DNA of 64,000 bases from contig CM039505.1 of assembly GCA_022432975.1 (NCBI GenBank), positions 18,217,716-18,281,715 of the forward strand. The letters run 5' to 3'. Positions within the stretch are counted from its first letter, which is position 1, and every line of letters starts with the position of its first letter. This document shows, in pieces, positions 46,756 through 58,505 of the stretch. Made by a program: the position numbers and the translations under genes. This DNA comes from Begonia masoniana (taxonomy: Eukaryota > Streptophyta > Magnoliopsida > Cucurbitales > Begoniaceae). The notes under the pieces were generated by a model. That model had not been told where the DNA came from. It worked only from the letters and a program-made list of their open reading frames with translations, and made no database searches.

Positions 46756-46767
46756 GCTTTGATAACA
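46756..46767 (-). promoter_or_regulatory. Primer binding site of G2 (decayed)
   Basis: Minus strand TGTTATCAAAGC, two mismatches from TGGTATCAGAGC, five bases after the 5' LTR end. Confidence 0.65.
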
Positions 46768-46772
46768 TAAGT

Positions 46773-49101
46773 TGTAACGACCCTAACACTGTACCTACTT
46801 TCCGTACTATTTATTTTTTTTTTTATAAACTTTAAGCGGAAACTAAACCGAAATCGAAATCGAAATCGGAATTGAATTATAACTTTTTAAAACAAATTAA
46901 AACTTAAAACCATTTAATTAAAACTTAAATTAATTAAATTAAAACAATTTTAAAATAAATACGATAGAGGAGCGATTATTAGCCCATAAATGGGGCGAAT
47001 AATCGCCCCTAGGCGATTGCAAACTCTCTCATATCCTCATTCTTTTCACACTTCACCGTTCACCCAATAAACGACTCGAAACACATTTTAAAACTAAGAA
47101 CATTTTCATGAAAACGAACTGCATGGATACGTTTAAATCCTAAACAAATCCTCCTGTTTTAAATCACCACGCAGTTCCAAAATACATTCAATGAAAGACT
47201 TTTCAAACCATTATAAACAGTTTCCAAAACATCAACATATACATATATACCTATCAACTATCCAGAATCAAACAACCTAAATATTTCTATACAAACATCA
47301 GCCCAAAATGTCCCAAACCCTCAAAATCTATACATACTGTCCCCACGAGTCGATAAGCCTCGACTACGCCAGCACACCACCGCAGCCATCCCTCGTCAAC
47401 TGGACTCATGCCTCAGGAGGAGGAATCTCATCCTCACCTGTATTCTCGTAATCACCTACACCATACAATACACTATGAGATAAAAATCTCAGCAAGCCCT
47501 CATAAATGCAACTATATGCTATGCGTGTGAGTTCAGAAATCATGCAGCATTTTCTTTACTTTATTCTGTGGGTGTCACCGAGATCTCAACCTCCTAACCT
47601 GAGAGAGCACATCCAGCGAACGGACTACTCTTTCCAGCTAGAAGAGGGGGGTACACGCTTACAACACGTACAGCCGTGCCTGAGCCCCATCTCGCATGAC
47701 CATACATATGAGTGCATAATAAATGTGGTATTGTGACAAGCCCCTGCGTGCCTCCACAATAGGTCAAGCCCCTCTCCATGCCACATTGCGAGTACATAAT
47801 AGATGTGTTATTGTGACAAGCCCCTGCATGCCTCCACAATAGGTCAAGCCCCTCTCCAGGCCACATCGCCATTTTAAAACTTCGTGCGGAAATTCATTTT
47901 CATGCTCTTTCTTTAAAACACGTGATGCATGAACAGTTCATAACAGAATTTAAACACTCAGCATACGTACCATCAAGACTGTAAAACATAATCTACAAAA
48001 CAATTAAACCTAACTACCCAACCAAAGCAATATGAACTAGTGCGTCTCCAAACTCCTCGAAACGACTTCGATGTACGGTGTAGGCCAATCGGCCAGAAAG
48101 AATCACGAGAACTTACCTCGTGTCCAAAGCAACTCAAGCTCCGTCCACGAGCGTTGTTTGTCTGAAGCAAAACACAATATCGACGTTAAAACTAATTTAA
48201 GCTATCGATCGTCTAATTTACAAAACCTTAACTAAGGAATTTCCTAACATTCTAACTTAACTTATCAAGGCATTAAATCCATTAATCTGCGTCGAAATCC
48301 AATTTACGAGTTTTTCGAAAACCCGAAATTTACAAATTTAAAATTTCTCCTAAATCGTCCTAACTTCTTCCAATAACATTTAATACGTGCAATACGTCCG
48401 TAAACTATAACAATCTATCAATTTCGAGCCCTAAATCTCGATTTTTAACAAAACCTAAACGAAACCTAATTGTTTAAAACTCCATAAATATTGAAATAAA
48501 AGCTCTAAGATTGTAGGTTCATGCCTAGAACGTCGATTGGAGGAGAAAGCACGAAGAAAACGGAATGATCAGAGGTCGAACGGAGGTCGGAATGGGAATC
48601 GCCGTCGGAGAACAAAGGAAAAAGAGTTCTATGGTTCGTGAACTCCAGAGAAGAAGAAAGAAAAAGTGAGGGAGAGAAGAGATTTTTGTTTATTTTATAT
48701 AATTTGGTTTGAAAATTACTAAAATACCCTTAGCACATATTTTCTATTTGTTTCGTCTTTCGTTTCGTTAATCGTCTAACTATTCGGGTTCTCCAAATTT
48801 CCTTATTTCACTAATATGTCTATCTTATTATTTGGGATTTAATAAAACTATCCGTTCGCAAAATGGACATCGTTTACTATTTTTACTAAAACATCATTCA
48901 TATTACGGGAAACTTAATTACTCGGAATATAGCGTCAAAACTCCTAAAATTCCCCAAAATTTCTTAAAATTCTTATTAATCGTTAGGATCGAAATAAAGC
49001 TTTTCGTTTGCGAAACTGATTTGATTTGTCATATTTACCAAAAATACCACATATATAATAAAATATACTATATCCAAAATCCGTACGAGCCGGGTATTAC
49101 A
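46773..49101 (-). repeat. 5' LTR of G2
   Basis: 2329 bp, nearly identical to the 3' LTR, with scattered substitutions and a small deletion near 48290 (CGTCGAAATCC against CGTTCGATACCCCGAAATCC). Confidence 0.93.
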
Positions 49102-49189
49102 CACACACATGCAGCAAGTGTGAATGCAAGAAGGAAAAACAGCCTCCATTTATTGCATAGGTCCCTCATCATTAAAGAGGGACCCTACA
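49102..49189 (-). repeat. Start of C4 LTR, right piece
   Basis: On the minus strand the LTR begins TGTAGGGTCCCTC right after the purine tract GAGAGGGGGAGATT. It is cut by G2 after 88 bp and continues at 39750. Confidence 0.7.
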
Positions 49190-49559
49190 AATCTCCCCCT
49201 CTCGACTTATGATGAAATATCTTCAGTACTGTTGAGTCTATACAGAATTCGTGCTTATTTTTCTCCAAGATCTTTGTCATCATGTAAGAGCCATTATTAT
49301 TCGTGTGAATTTTCTCAAGATATATTTACTTGGTGTCCAACACATCTCGTATCCAATGATACTTGATATCTATGTGTTTCAACTTCGAATAAAAGTTCAG
49401 GTCCTTGCTCAAATGAGTAGCACTTTGACTATCGCAATATAAGATATACTTATCTTGTTTATGATCTAATTCCGTATAAAATTTTTACATCCACAAAATT
49501 TTTTTATAGGCTTCTATAGCCATAATAAATTCACCTTCTGTTGTAGACAATGCAACTAG
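49190..49559 (-). pseudogene. copia RNase H, 3' end of pol, remnant C4
   Basis: Minus strand frame with ALSTTEGEFIMAIEA, YCDSQSATHLSKD, LKHIDIKYHWIRD and a tail ending KSRGGDL then TAG. This is the end of a copia pol of a different lineage from C1 and C3. Two internal stops (after ILWM and DVLDTK). The rest of the element is missing upstream, where hAT-like sequence begins. Confidence 0.8.
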
Positions 49560-50112
49560 GGGTGAGCAAAAAAACCGAGAATTGAAGAACTGGACCAGAA
49601 CCGATAATTTGGTCCGGTTCTGGTCGATTTTGCATCTTTAATAAAAAAATTTTGATTTTGTTTTAAGAGAACCGAAGTTCTCGGTTCGTTTTTTGGGTCT
49701 AGTGATACAAAAACACTAAACGAGACATGGACCATTATAACCCTAACCCTATTCTGCCCCGCAGCCCCGCACTCTCTTCTCATTTCTCTCTCACTGTCTC
49801 GCAGTCGCCGCGCCCGCACCCTTTCTTCTCAGTTCTCTTTCGCACTTCGTAGTCGCTGCGTCTGAACTCTCTCTTCGTCATCTGTGAAGGACGAACCGAG
49901 GGTGAGTGAAAGATGAGTTTCTGAATCATCTCGAAGCATTTGCAGCTCCAAAATCAGAAGCGATCGCCATCTATTTTCTTCGTAACTACGCGGCCGCTCT
50001 CCCATTTATTGTCTCAATCGGCAGGGTTCGTCGTACTTCTTGACTTTTTGTTTGTTTGTTTTAATTAATTTTTCGATTATGGAGTTAAAGAGATTTATTT
50101 GCCTGTGGTTAG
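49556..50112 (+). mobile_element. hAT-like transposon end
   Basis: Starts GGGGTGAGCAAAAAAACCGAG, like the AGGGGTG(A/T)GCAAA ends common in plant hAT elements, and has the inverted words GGTCCGGTTCTGGT and AACCGAAGTTCTCGGTTCG typical of their subterminal regions. A CT-rich leader follows (49740-49880). It is cut by C1 at 50113. No transposase is visible. Confidence 0.45.
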
Positions 50113-51582
50113 TGTAGGATCGAGATTGTCTAAGAGGGGGGTGAATTAGACCTTTTAAAAATTTCTTTAACTAATCAGCAAGCACAATAATAAAAATAAC
50201 AGAGAAAGAGAGAAAAACCAACACAAGAGTTTTTACGTGATTCGGCCAAAACCTGCCTACATCCACGCTTCAAGGTTCCCCCTTGAAGATCCTTAACCTT
50301 CTCCTCACAAGAATAAACTGATCGGAATTCCTGGCTCCGATCAACTGCCTTTTACAGATCTGGATTGTACTTGACGGGCGTCAATCCACTGCCTTATACA
50401 TATATTTGAGTTTGTAAAAATTCAAGCTCAGACTACACTCTCAAAGATTAAAATCTCAACTTTTCGAATCGAGAGGTGTAGATGAAATACAGAGTATGAT
50501 AGATTTAGCAGATTAGGGCTCAAGAGTAAAAATTTGCAAAAAAGTTGTTTCTTCGTGCTCTAACCTCAGCTTAAATACTCTGTCTGATTTTGCTTCACAG
50601 AATTGAATGCTTCTTTCTTCAAATGGAAAATGTTACCATTGGGAAGCATCCGTACTGAAGCATATATCCGTTGCATCTGAAATTGCTGTTCGTCGTCGCC
50701 ATTGAAGTTCTGGAGTTAATGCTGAAAATGACGTCACTGTATCTTCGCAGTTATATTCAAATTTGGCAGAAGATCACCGGTGGAAGCAGCTTTAAAAAAT
50801 CAGAACGTCATCGGTGGATGCAACTTGAAAAGCCATCGGCAGATGTATCTTCATACGCCATCGGTAGATGCAACATGATAGGTTATCGGCAGATACAACT
50901 TGGAATGCTATCGGCAGATGCACCTTAAAAAATTCATCGGCAGATGTATCTTGAAATTTCATCGGCTGAAGCATCTTGACATTCCATCGACAGATGCATC
51001 TTGACATTGCATCGGCAGATGCATCTTCAAACTCCATCGGCAGATGCAGCTTGAAAACGCCATCGGCAGATGTTGGCCTTGTACTCCATCGGCAGATGCA
51101 AGCCTTGTACTCCATCGGTAGATGCAAGCCTTGAACTCCATCGGCAGATGCAAGCCTTGAACTCCATCAGCAGATGCAAGCCTTGAACTCCATCAGCAGA
51201 TGCAAGCCTTGAACTCTATCGGCAGATGCAAGCCTTGAACTCCATCGCCTTTTGTCGTTTAGCGATCGGCATGTGTGATTCTTTAAACTCCACTGTTTTT
51301 GTCGTTTACCTATCGGTGGATGCCATTCTTTTCTTCAACCGGTGGATGTCTTCTTTGTCTTTTAGCTACCGGTTAATGTGAACATTTTATACGATTTTAG
51401 CCCTGTACACTTAACCAATATTGTTAGAAAACTAAAATACCCTTTTTAAGGGTATTTCCAACAGATTAAAAACACAAACATAATTCATTATTCTCATTTA
51501 ACAAACATAATCAAATTACATATTTATTATCCAAATACATCATCAAAAACTTAGTTAGACTTAAACACTAATTAAGTCAACA
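50113..51582 (-). repeat. 3' LTR of C1
   Basis: 1470 bp. In the sense direction it starts TGTTGACTTAATTAGTG and ends CGATCCTACA. It carries the minisatellite at 50810-51250 and the conserved R/U5 word (CTTGAAGCGTGGATGTAGGC...GGCCGAATCACGT, about 50230-50280). Confidence 0.93.
50810..51250. repeat. 25-26-bp minisatellite in C1 3' LTR
   Basis: About 17 units of the type CCATCGGCAGATGCAAGCCT plus TGAACT. The homogeneous units are near 51060-51250; those towards 50810 vary in the second half (ATCTTGACATT, AACTTGAAAAG). By my count the 5' LTR has about 15 units. Confidence 0.9.
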
Positions 51583-51597
51583 ATCTCCCCCTTTTTT
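51583..51597 (-). promoter_or_regulatory. Polypurine tract of C1
   Basis: Minus strand AAAAAAGGGGGAGAT directly before the LTR. A second purine run, AATGGGGGAGAA (51804-51815), lies about 210 bp further inside, after GATAATGTC as in C3. Confidence 0.85.
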
Positions 51598-51928
51598 ATG
51601 ATGACAACATATAGAGTTGATTAAGTATAACTCCCCTATAATCTTAGCTCCCCCATAGCAAATGCATATATGCCAAAACAAAATGCCAAACAAAACACAG
51701 AGCATACCAGAGTTTCAAAACATTCAAAGATGTGCATATATCCAGATTTCCAAAAGTATGCATACATAAATTATAGTAACTAATTCAACATTGATCAAAT
51801 ATATTCTCCCCCATTGACATTATCAAAAACAAACAGAGACACAACAGAAGCAAGGCATTTACCACAAGGTATAGAAACATCATAGGAATGTCATTAGAAT
51901 CAATAAAAGTGTTTACAAACAAAATTAG
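51598..51928 (-). other. Untranslated region before 3' LTR of C1
   Basis: AT-rich, no gene. It contains the second purine run and a third short one (minus strand GGGGGAGCTAAG, about 51645-51656). Confidence 0.6.
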
Positions 51929-53997
51929 CTACTTAAAGAAGGCTAAAAAATGTGTCCAAAAAGCTTGGCTAATCCAAGCAGGCACTTCAAGGTCTGAGGA
52001 GAAGTACGCATCCACGAGTGTTTGGATGGAAGCAATATCTTGAGGGACGGGTGGATGATAGAGCACTAAATCCTGGCATGGAGTAGGCACTGGCTGAGGA
52101 GCAGCAGAGGTAGAGGGGCCTTGATATACCACCACATCCAAGCAGGGAGCCGGAGATGGAGAAGGTTCTGAGTACACCACCATGGCCATACATGGAGGAG
52201 GTTCGACAGAAAGACCAGCAGTAGGAACAACAGGAGGAGAGAATGCTAGTTCAGCCTCCTGAAGATCCAACGACAGTAAGCGCACATCTTTAGCAACTGC
52301 AGGCCTGGAAAAGGGAAGAAAAAGATCTTCAAAGCAAGCCTCTGGAACACTGACAGAACTAGATGGTTCGGGTTCAGGTTCAGGATGCAAAGCGTCAACT
52401 GAAGATCGGAGAGACTCAAGTTCCCTGACAACCATGCGCCTATCAGCATCCACTTTCTGAGACAGCAAACCAAGACCGGTATCTAAGGCGATTCCTATTT
52501 CCTTTTGGTTCTTATCAAGCTGACTTTGAATGAAACTGAGTGCAGTGTCAAGGCTGGTAATGGAAGTCTTCAGCTCAGAGTATTGTTCCTCACTTATGAA
52601 AAATCTCCTTTGATATGTCTTTGGAGTTGCAGGAGTAACTGATGGAATTGGTGAGGAGACTGGGACATGTGGGGCTGTTAGGACTGGAGGAGCATGATGG
52701 ACTGGAGAGGGAGGAGGTATATCCAGTTGGACTGGAGATGGAGGAGGTATGTCCTGTTGGACTGGAGATGGAGGAGGTATAGCCTGTTGGACTGGAGATG
52801 GAGGAGTTGGAGGAGGCAGAGCCGGTAGAAGAAGTGCAGGTGGAGGAGATGGAGGGTTCTCTGGAATGGAAGGGGGCACAGATGAGGGAGCAGAGATTGC
52901 CTCTGAAACATGTGTTCTTGAGGAAGGGGCACGAAGCCTTCGCACTAGAGGAGGAGGTTGGAAGCTAGAAGCCTGAGATTGAGAAGGGGACTTATCAAAA
53001 GCAAGTATCTCAGAGTCATCCCCTCCTTCAGCAATGGACTCCTCTGGTAGGATAAGTTTTCTTTTCCCCTTTTTGGCAGCTGCAGCCTTAGCAGTACTTT
53101 GCTTAGAAGCATCCAAACAAGGTTCTCTGTTCTTGTTCTCTTTATTCCCATTTTCTTCAGGGTGGTTTGGGAATAGTAACTTGAAGGTTGAAGACGGAAG
53201 GGGTCTTCATCCTCTGGAAAAACAACCTCAAGCTGCATAAATATCTTCATGAGGAGCAGATTGTAAGGTAAAGAGGTAGCCCTGGATGACACTGCCTGAA
53301 TCATCCTTCGAACAACAACATATCCAAGATTGAAGGGGGCCTTGTAGTAAAGTGCAAACAGAACAAAAAGCTCCATTGCACTCACTTCGTCATGGTGACC
53401 ACCCTTAGGGACAATATTGTACCCTATCATCTGATGAAATAACCTGGCCCTTGCGGTCAGGTATTTGCCCTTAAGATGATCAGTGGAATGGTTTGGGTGA
53501 ATAGCTATAATCTGTAGAAAGCTTTGGCCGTCAGAGGTTCCAAAGAAAGGAGGCTCAGTGCCGGACACATACTTGTAGGGGCAGCTATCTAATTGGGAGA
53601 CCTCCAGAAGGGCATTAATGTACTGTGGAGTAATCTCGATGTGCTTGTTATACACATAGCTCTTTATAGTAGAGAGATCAGAGGTATAACTCAGGTTAGC
53701 ATAAAACATTCTGATGGCTTCTGGGAAATAGTACGATTCTACATCAAAAAGTCCTAGTAACCCGAGATCCTTCAAGGGTTCTATGATATCCATTCCAGCT
53801 AAGTCCTCAAAGTAAATACCTCGACTGGGAATTAAAGATTGGAACTTAAAGTCGTCATGGTACCTTAACTCAGCAGCTTGAGAGAGAAAGAAGAGAGATG
53901 GCCACTCTTTTGCACGAGGAATCTCTCGTGGAGGACGAGCTGATACTTTGGCCTTCTTCTTGGCTGGTTTAGGAACAGTGAAAGACGATGAAGCCAT
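51929..53997 (-). pseudogene. copia ORF3, plant-transposon-domain protein, one frameshift
   Basis: It begins MASSSFTVPKPAKKKAKVSA at 53997 (basic, possible nuclear signal). A domain of about 280 residues follows with EWPSLFFLSQAAELRYHDDF, IRMFYANLSY, LFHQMIGYNIVPKGGHHDEV and LPYNLLLMKIF. Near 53130 one base is gained or lost against C3, and the reading moves to the frame that is open from 53116 to 51929. That part has GKRKLILPEES, a long Pro-rich stretch with five repeats of PPSPVQ.(D/A)IPP, a possible coiled coil (EEQYSELKTSITSLDTALSF), and the end FWTHFLAFFK. Total about 690 residues. No signal peptide, no clear membrane helix. Function unknown. Confidence 0.75.
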
Positions 53998-54099
53998 TGG
54001 AGCAATTCGAAGAAGGAAAAACCTAGAGAGAAAGAGGTTTGAAAGCCGAAGTTTTCTTAAAGGGCGCGAAAGATGAAGCGTCTCAGAGAAGAAAAGAGT

Positions 54100-54314
54100 T
54101 TAAATGGAATAGGGCATCGCCCGACGAGAGGAAGTCACACGTGTAAAACCGATCAGCCCGATGGGTCACACGTGTCGGCAGATTAAGACTATATCTTCCG
54201 ATGCCTTCAGACAATATGCATCTGCCGATACCTATCGGTATCAATGCATCAGCCGATGCCTTCACAGACAGAAATGCTCTAACACTCAGGAATTGTCCAA
54301 ATAGAAGAAGAATC
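54100..54314 (-). other. Spacer between pol and ORF3 of C1
   Basis: About 300 bp in all from 53998, without a gene. At 54130-54270 are CACGTGT words and several GCATCTGCCGATACC-like words that resemble the LTR minisatellite unit. Confidence 0.5.
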
Positions 54315-55339
54315 TTAGATTTTCTCAACCCGAATGAGACCTAGTCTTATTCTAATATTATTGAAGGTCTTTTCATCCAAAGGTTTTGTAAAGATGTCGG
54401 CTAGTTGATCTACTGAATTAACAAATTCTAAAGATATATCACCTCTTTGAACATGATCACGGATGAAGTGATATCTTACATCTATATGCTTAGTTCTAGA
54501 GTGCTGAATAGGATTTTTAGAAATGTTGATAGCACTGGTGTTATCACACCGAATAGGAATCCTATCATAAAACAGATTATAATCTTCCAAAGTCTGTTTC
54601 ATCCAAAGCATTTGTGCACAGCAACTGTCTGCAGCAATATATTCACTCTCAGCAGTTGATAATACAACAGAATTATGTTTCTTAGAATACCAGGAGACAA
54701 GATATTCACCAAGGAACTGACATGTTCCACTGGTGTTTTTCCTATCAACTAGACTACCAGCATAGTTAGAATCAGAGTATCCAATCAGATCAAAAGAAGT
54801 GCCTTTAGGATACCACAATCCAAGATCATAAGTTCCATTCAAATATTTGAATATTCTCTTGACTGCATTTAAGTGAGATTCTTTAGGGGCAGCTTGGAAT
54901 CTAGCGCACAGACAAACACTAAAGAGTATATCTGACCTACTTGCAGTCAGATATAACAATGAACCAATCATACCACGATATTTTTTAATATCAACACTAA
55001 TTCCTTTTTCATCTTTATCCAATTTAGTTGTGGTACTCATGAGAGTCTTGAAAGACTTAGATGATTCTAATCTAAATTTCTTTAGAAGATCCTTGATGTA
55101 TTTTTCTTGACAGAAGAAAATTCCATCAGGAGATTGACTAATCTGAAACCCTAAGAAAAATTTCAACTCCCCTATCATACTCATCTCAAATTCACTTTGC
55201 ATGAGGGAGGAAAATTTATTACACATGTTGACATTAGTTGATCCAAAAATAATGTCATCGACATAAATTTGAACTAACAAAATGTCTTTATCCTTTTGCT
55301 TGGTAAATAGAGTTGAATCAGTGTTTCCTTTTTTGAAAT
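54315..55339 (-). pseudogene. copia RT (second part) and RNase H, C1
   Basis: From NFKKGNTDSTLFTK through the active-site word VQIYVDDIIFGSTN, LKFFLGFQISQ and YRGMIGSLLYLTASRSDI to RNase H (YSDSNYAGSLVDRKNTSGT, LSTAESEYIAA, CDNTSAINIS) and the end IFTKPLDEKTFNN...GLIRVEKI. It is open for the full length and stops at 54315. It is continuous with 59021 upstream once the solo LTR is taken into account (FLEEM / NFKKG). Confidence 0.92.
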
Positions 55340-56334
55340 TCATTTGTAACACCCGAGATACGACTAGGTAATTTTCCTATCTGTATTAACGGTCATGAAT
55401 ATTTAATCTTCGCGGTTTAGAATTTTATGACAAGTTTAATTAATTACATGTGGGTTTTAAACTAGGTTGAGTGACAATATTGTAATATTGGAAGTCGAGA
55501 TCAGTATATAAAGAAAAAGGAAAAGTTTTAAATTTCACCCAAGCCACTGTAGCCGACATCTTCTACTCTCGGCGATTTCTCTTTCCCCGAGCTCGCACCC
55601 CGCTTGCCAGCAATCTCCCTTCGACGACCGGTTTTCCCCGCCATTTCCTGGATACTCTACGCCCGAGGTATGAGTTTGTCAATGTAGTTATCTGTTAGTT
55701 GGTTAGCCCTGCCTTCTGCTTGGCATTGTAGTTTTGGACTTTTCCAATGGCCGACTAATAATAAGGATATCTAAAATCTGAGAGTTGTAGTGTTATTTCC
55801 CGAATCGATTCTGGACATTTTAGATTAATCAATAGTCGAATCTGTCGGTCTTGTTTTTGGGATTTCAGACTACACTGAGTATTAGACTAAGGAAACTCGG
55901 GAATGACTTTAACTAATAGATCCTAGGATGATTTATGAGTAGAGTTTTAGGATTTTGATTTAACTACTGTAATGCACATGTTTTAGGTGAAGAAGTTGAA
56001 GAGAAAAGGTTCAGATTGCTAAGAAGACCAGGTAAGTGGATGTATTAGGATTTCTAGCCACTAGGGCCCTACACCATAAGGATACTAGGAGAAAAATTGT
56101 TGAAATGTTTAACTGATGATTTTGACTAGTAGCTTGCCATGATATGAAATATTTGAGCAGGAAGATGTTAAGTTACATGATGTTCTACTCGTTCATACAG
56201 TATGATATTCCTCTGTGAAAATTCGTGTCCATGCATTATGTGTTCGTTTATGATTAAGTTAAGAATATGAAAAGAAAAACAAATGTAAGCATGATTAAGC
56301 GCGGAACGGGGGAAATGACTATGACATGTTCACA

Positions 56335-56540
56335 AGGCTTATGTATGGCTCGTGAATCCTCCCACTGGTGGAGGCCGAGATAATGATAAGTATGGCTCGC
56401 GAATTCTCCCACTGGTGGAGGCCGAGATAATGATAAGTATGGCTCGTGAATTCTCCCACTGGTGGAGGCCGAGGTAATGATAAGTATGGCTCGCGAATCC
56501 TTCCACTGGTGGAGGCCGAGATGATGATAAGTTACTATGA
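56335..56540. repeat. 47-bp minisatellite, first array
   Basis: About four units of 47 bp, each with ATGGCTCGCGAATTCTCCCA, CTGGTGGAGGCCGAGA and TAATGATAAGT. A half-site CCACTGGTGG is palindromic. Confidence 0.92.
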
Positions 56541-56679
56541 TTGCCCGGTTGGCAATGATCATATGCCCTGTCTTTCTCCCTCGTTCCCTCCCTTAATACA
56601 TGCTATGTAAATGATGAAATGAGCATGAATGAAGAAAGATTTACGAACTTATGTTTCTTTAATTTGTTCATTCATGTAG

Positions 56680-58505
56680 GTCTGTCACCATGCATTCCTT
56701 ACTAAGCATTAGGCTTATAGTTAAATCTTATGTTGTAGGCGAAGAGACTACAGGTGAAGATACTAATTTCAAAGAGGATATTTAAAGCTGGTTGCTGGAG
56801 GATGCTCGATGTGACAGTCCAGGACTGGAGAGGCGATTATGACCCCTGGTTATTGCTTCCTTATGTCAGTAAGAATACAAGAACTAGAATTATGTAGGAT
56901 AGTGTTAGTATTGTCTGAGTCAACTTCTGAGTCTGGAATTAATTTTAAGGGATTATCGAACGGTCTGTTTTGCTTAAGTCTTCCGCTACGTTTATTCTGA
57001 ACGAGTCTCTAATTTTCTATACGCATGAATGTTAAGTCATTGAAATTTGAAGTCTGTGAAGATTAAGTTTATCGGATGATGTCGAGTGTTTTAGTCATCC
57101 GGTGATGTCGAGTGTTTTGCTCGCCGGATGATAAGGGTTAAGTCGTTTGTCGCATAGTCACCGGATGATGCGAGTATTTACAATACCGGGCGATGTGAGT
57201 GTTATTTTGTCGTCTAGCGCCCGGTGGATGAAGTGTATTTTCTTCACCGGATGATGTGAGTGTTTCCTTGTCGTTTAGTGACCGGATGATGTGAGAGTCG
57301 AAGTGTGTTAGTTGCCGATGATGTAGACGATGTTTGTCGTCCTTCCACTGGTGGAGGCCGAGATAATGATAAGTATGGCTCGCGAATCCTTCCACTGGTG
57401 GAGGCCGAGATAATGATAAGTATGGCTCGCGAATCCTTCCACTGGTGGAGGCCGAGATAATGATAAGTATGGCTCGCGAATTCTCCCACTGGTGGAGGCC
57501 GAGATGATGATAAGTATGGCTCGTGAATTCTCCCACTGGTGGAGGCCGAGATGATGATAAGTATGGCTCGCGAATCCTTCCACTGGTGGAGGCCGAGATG
57601 ATGATAAGTATGGCTCGTGAATTCTCCCACTGGTGGAGGCCGAGATAATGATAAGTATGGCTCGTGAATTCTCCCACTGGTGGAGGCCGAGATAATGATA
57701 AGTATGGCTCGCGAATTCTCCCACTGGTGGAGGCCGAGATAATGATAAGTATGGCTCGCGAATCCTTCCACTGGTGGAGGCCGAGATAATGATAAGTATG
57801 GCTCGTGAATTCTCCCACTGGTGGAGGCCGAGATGATGATCATTCAGTATGTCTGTCACCATGCATTCCTTACTAAGCATTAGGCTTATAGTTAAATCTT
57901 ATGTTGTAGGCGAAGAGACTACAGGTGAAGATACTAATTTCAAAGAGGATATTTAAAGCTGGTTGCTGGAGGATGCTCGATGTGACAGTCCAGGACTGGA
58001 GAGGCGATTATGACCCCTGGTTATTGCTTCCTTATGTCAGTAAGAATACAAGAACTAGAATTATGTAGGATAGTGTTAGTATTGTCTGAGTCAACTTCTG
58101 AGTCTGGAATTAATTTTAAGGGATTATCGAACGGTCTGTTTTGCTTAAGTCTTCCGCTACGTTTATTCTGAACGAGTCTCTAATTTTCTATACGCATGAA
58201 TGTTAAGTCATTGAAATTTGAAGTCTGTGAAGATTAAGTTTATCGGATGATGTCAGGGTTTAGTCATCCGGTGATGTCGAGTGTTTGCTCGCGGATGATA
58301 AGGGTTAAGTCGTTTGTCGCATAGTCACCGGATGATGCGAGTATTTACAATACGGGCGATGTGAGTGTATTTTGTCGTCTAGCGCCCGGTGGATGAAGTG
58401 TATTTTCTTCACCGGATGATGTGAGTGTTTCCTTGTCGTTTAGTGACCGGATGATGTGAGAGTCGAAGTGTGTTAGTTGCCGGATGATGTAGACGATGTT
58501 TGTCG
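56680..58505 (+). repeat. Duplicated 0.66-kb segment flanking the second array
   Basis: Copy 1 is 56680-57341 and copy 2 is 57851-58505, from GTCTGTCACCATGCATTCCT to GATGTAGACGATGTTTGTCGT. The copies differ mostly by short losses (GCTCGCCGGATG against GCTCGCGGATG, ATACCGGGCG against ATACGGGCG). Both end in a region of repeated CACCGGATGATGTGAGTG words. Confidence 0.85.
57342..57845. repeat. 47-bp minisatellite, second array
   Basis: About eleven units of the same 47 bp. The variants are mixed (CGCGAATCCTTC, CGTGAATTCTCC; GATAATGAT, GATGATGAT). Since 47 is not a multiple of three and the unit has no stop in the cycle, all three minus frames stay open across the array. Confidence 0.93.

Larger units (their letters stand above)
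39751..49101 (-). mobile_element. Complete Tekay-like Ty3/gypsy chromovirus G2
   Basis: 9351 bp with LTRs at both ends, target duplication CACAC at 39746-39750 and 49102-49106, PBS-like and PPT sequences, gag, protease, reverse transcriptase, RNase H, integrase and chromodomain, all in the normal order on the minus strand. The LTRs differ at few positions, so insertion is fairly recent. It is nonetheless dead because of several stop codons in gag and pol. It sits in the LTR of the copia remnant C4. Confidence 0.95.

Noticed and set aside
49556..49819. 87-codon minus frame in the hAT-like end
   Set aside because: It covers the terminal and subterminal repeats and cannot be a transposase.
50792..51153. 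Minus-strand frames with repeated CICRWSTR-like words (also 63422-63793)
   Set aside because: Translation of the LTR minisatellite; unit length and frame cycling explain the openness.
50810..51250. Regularly spaced short repeats that look CRISPR-like
   Set aside because: The units are contiguous with no unique spacers, no cas genes are present, and the DNA is plant nuclear.
57138..57880. Long overlapping minus-strand frames of 190-226 codons with HYLGLHQW-like repeats
   Set aside because: They are the 47-bp minisatellite read in three frames, with no start context, no relatives and location inside a solo LTR.
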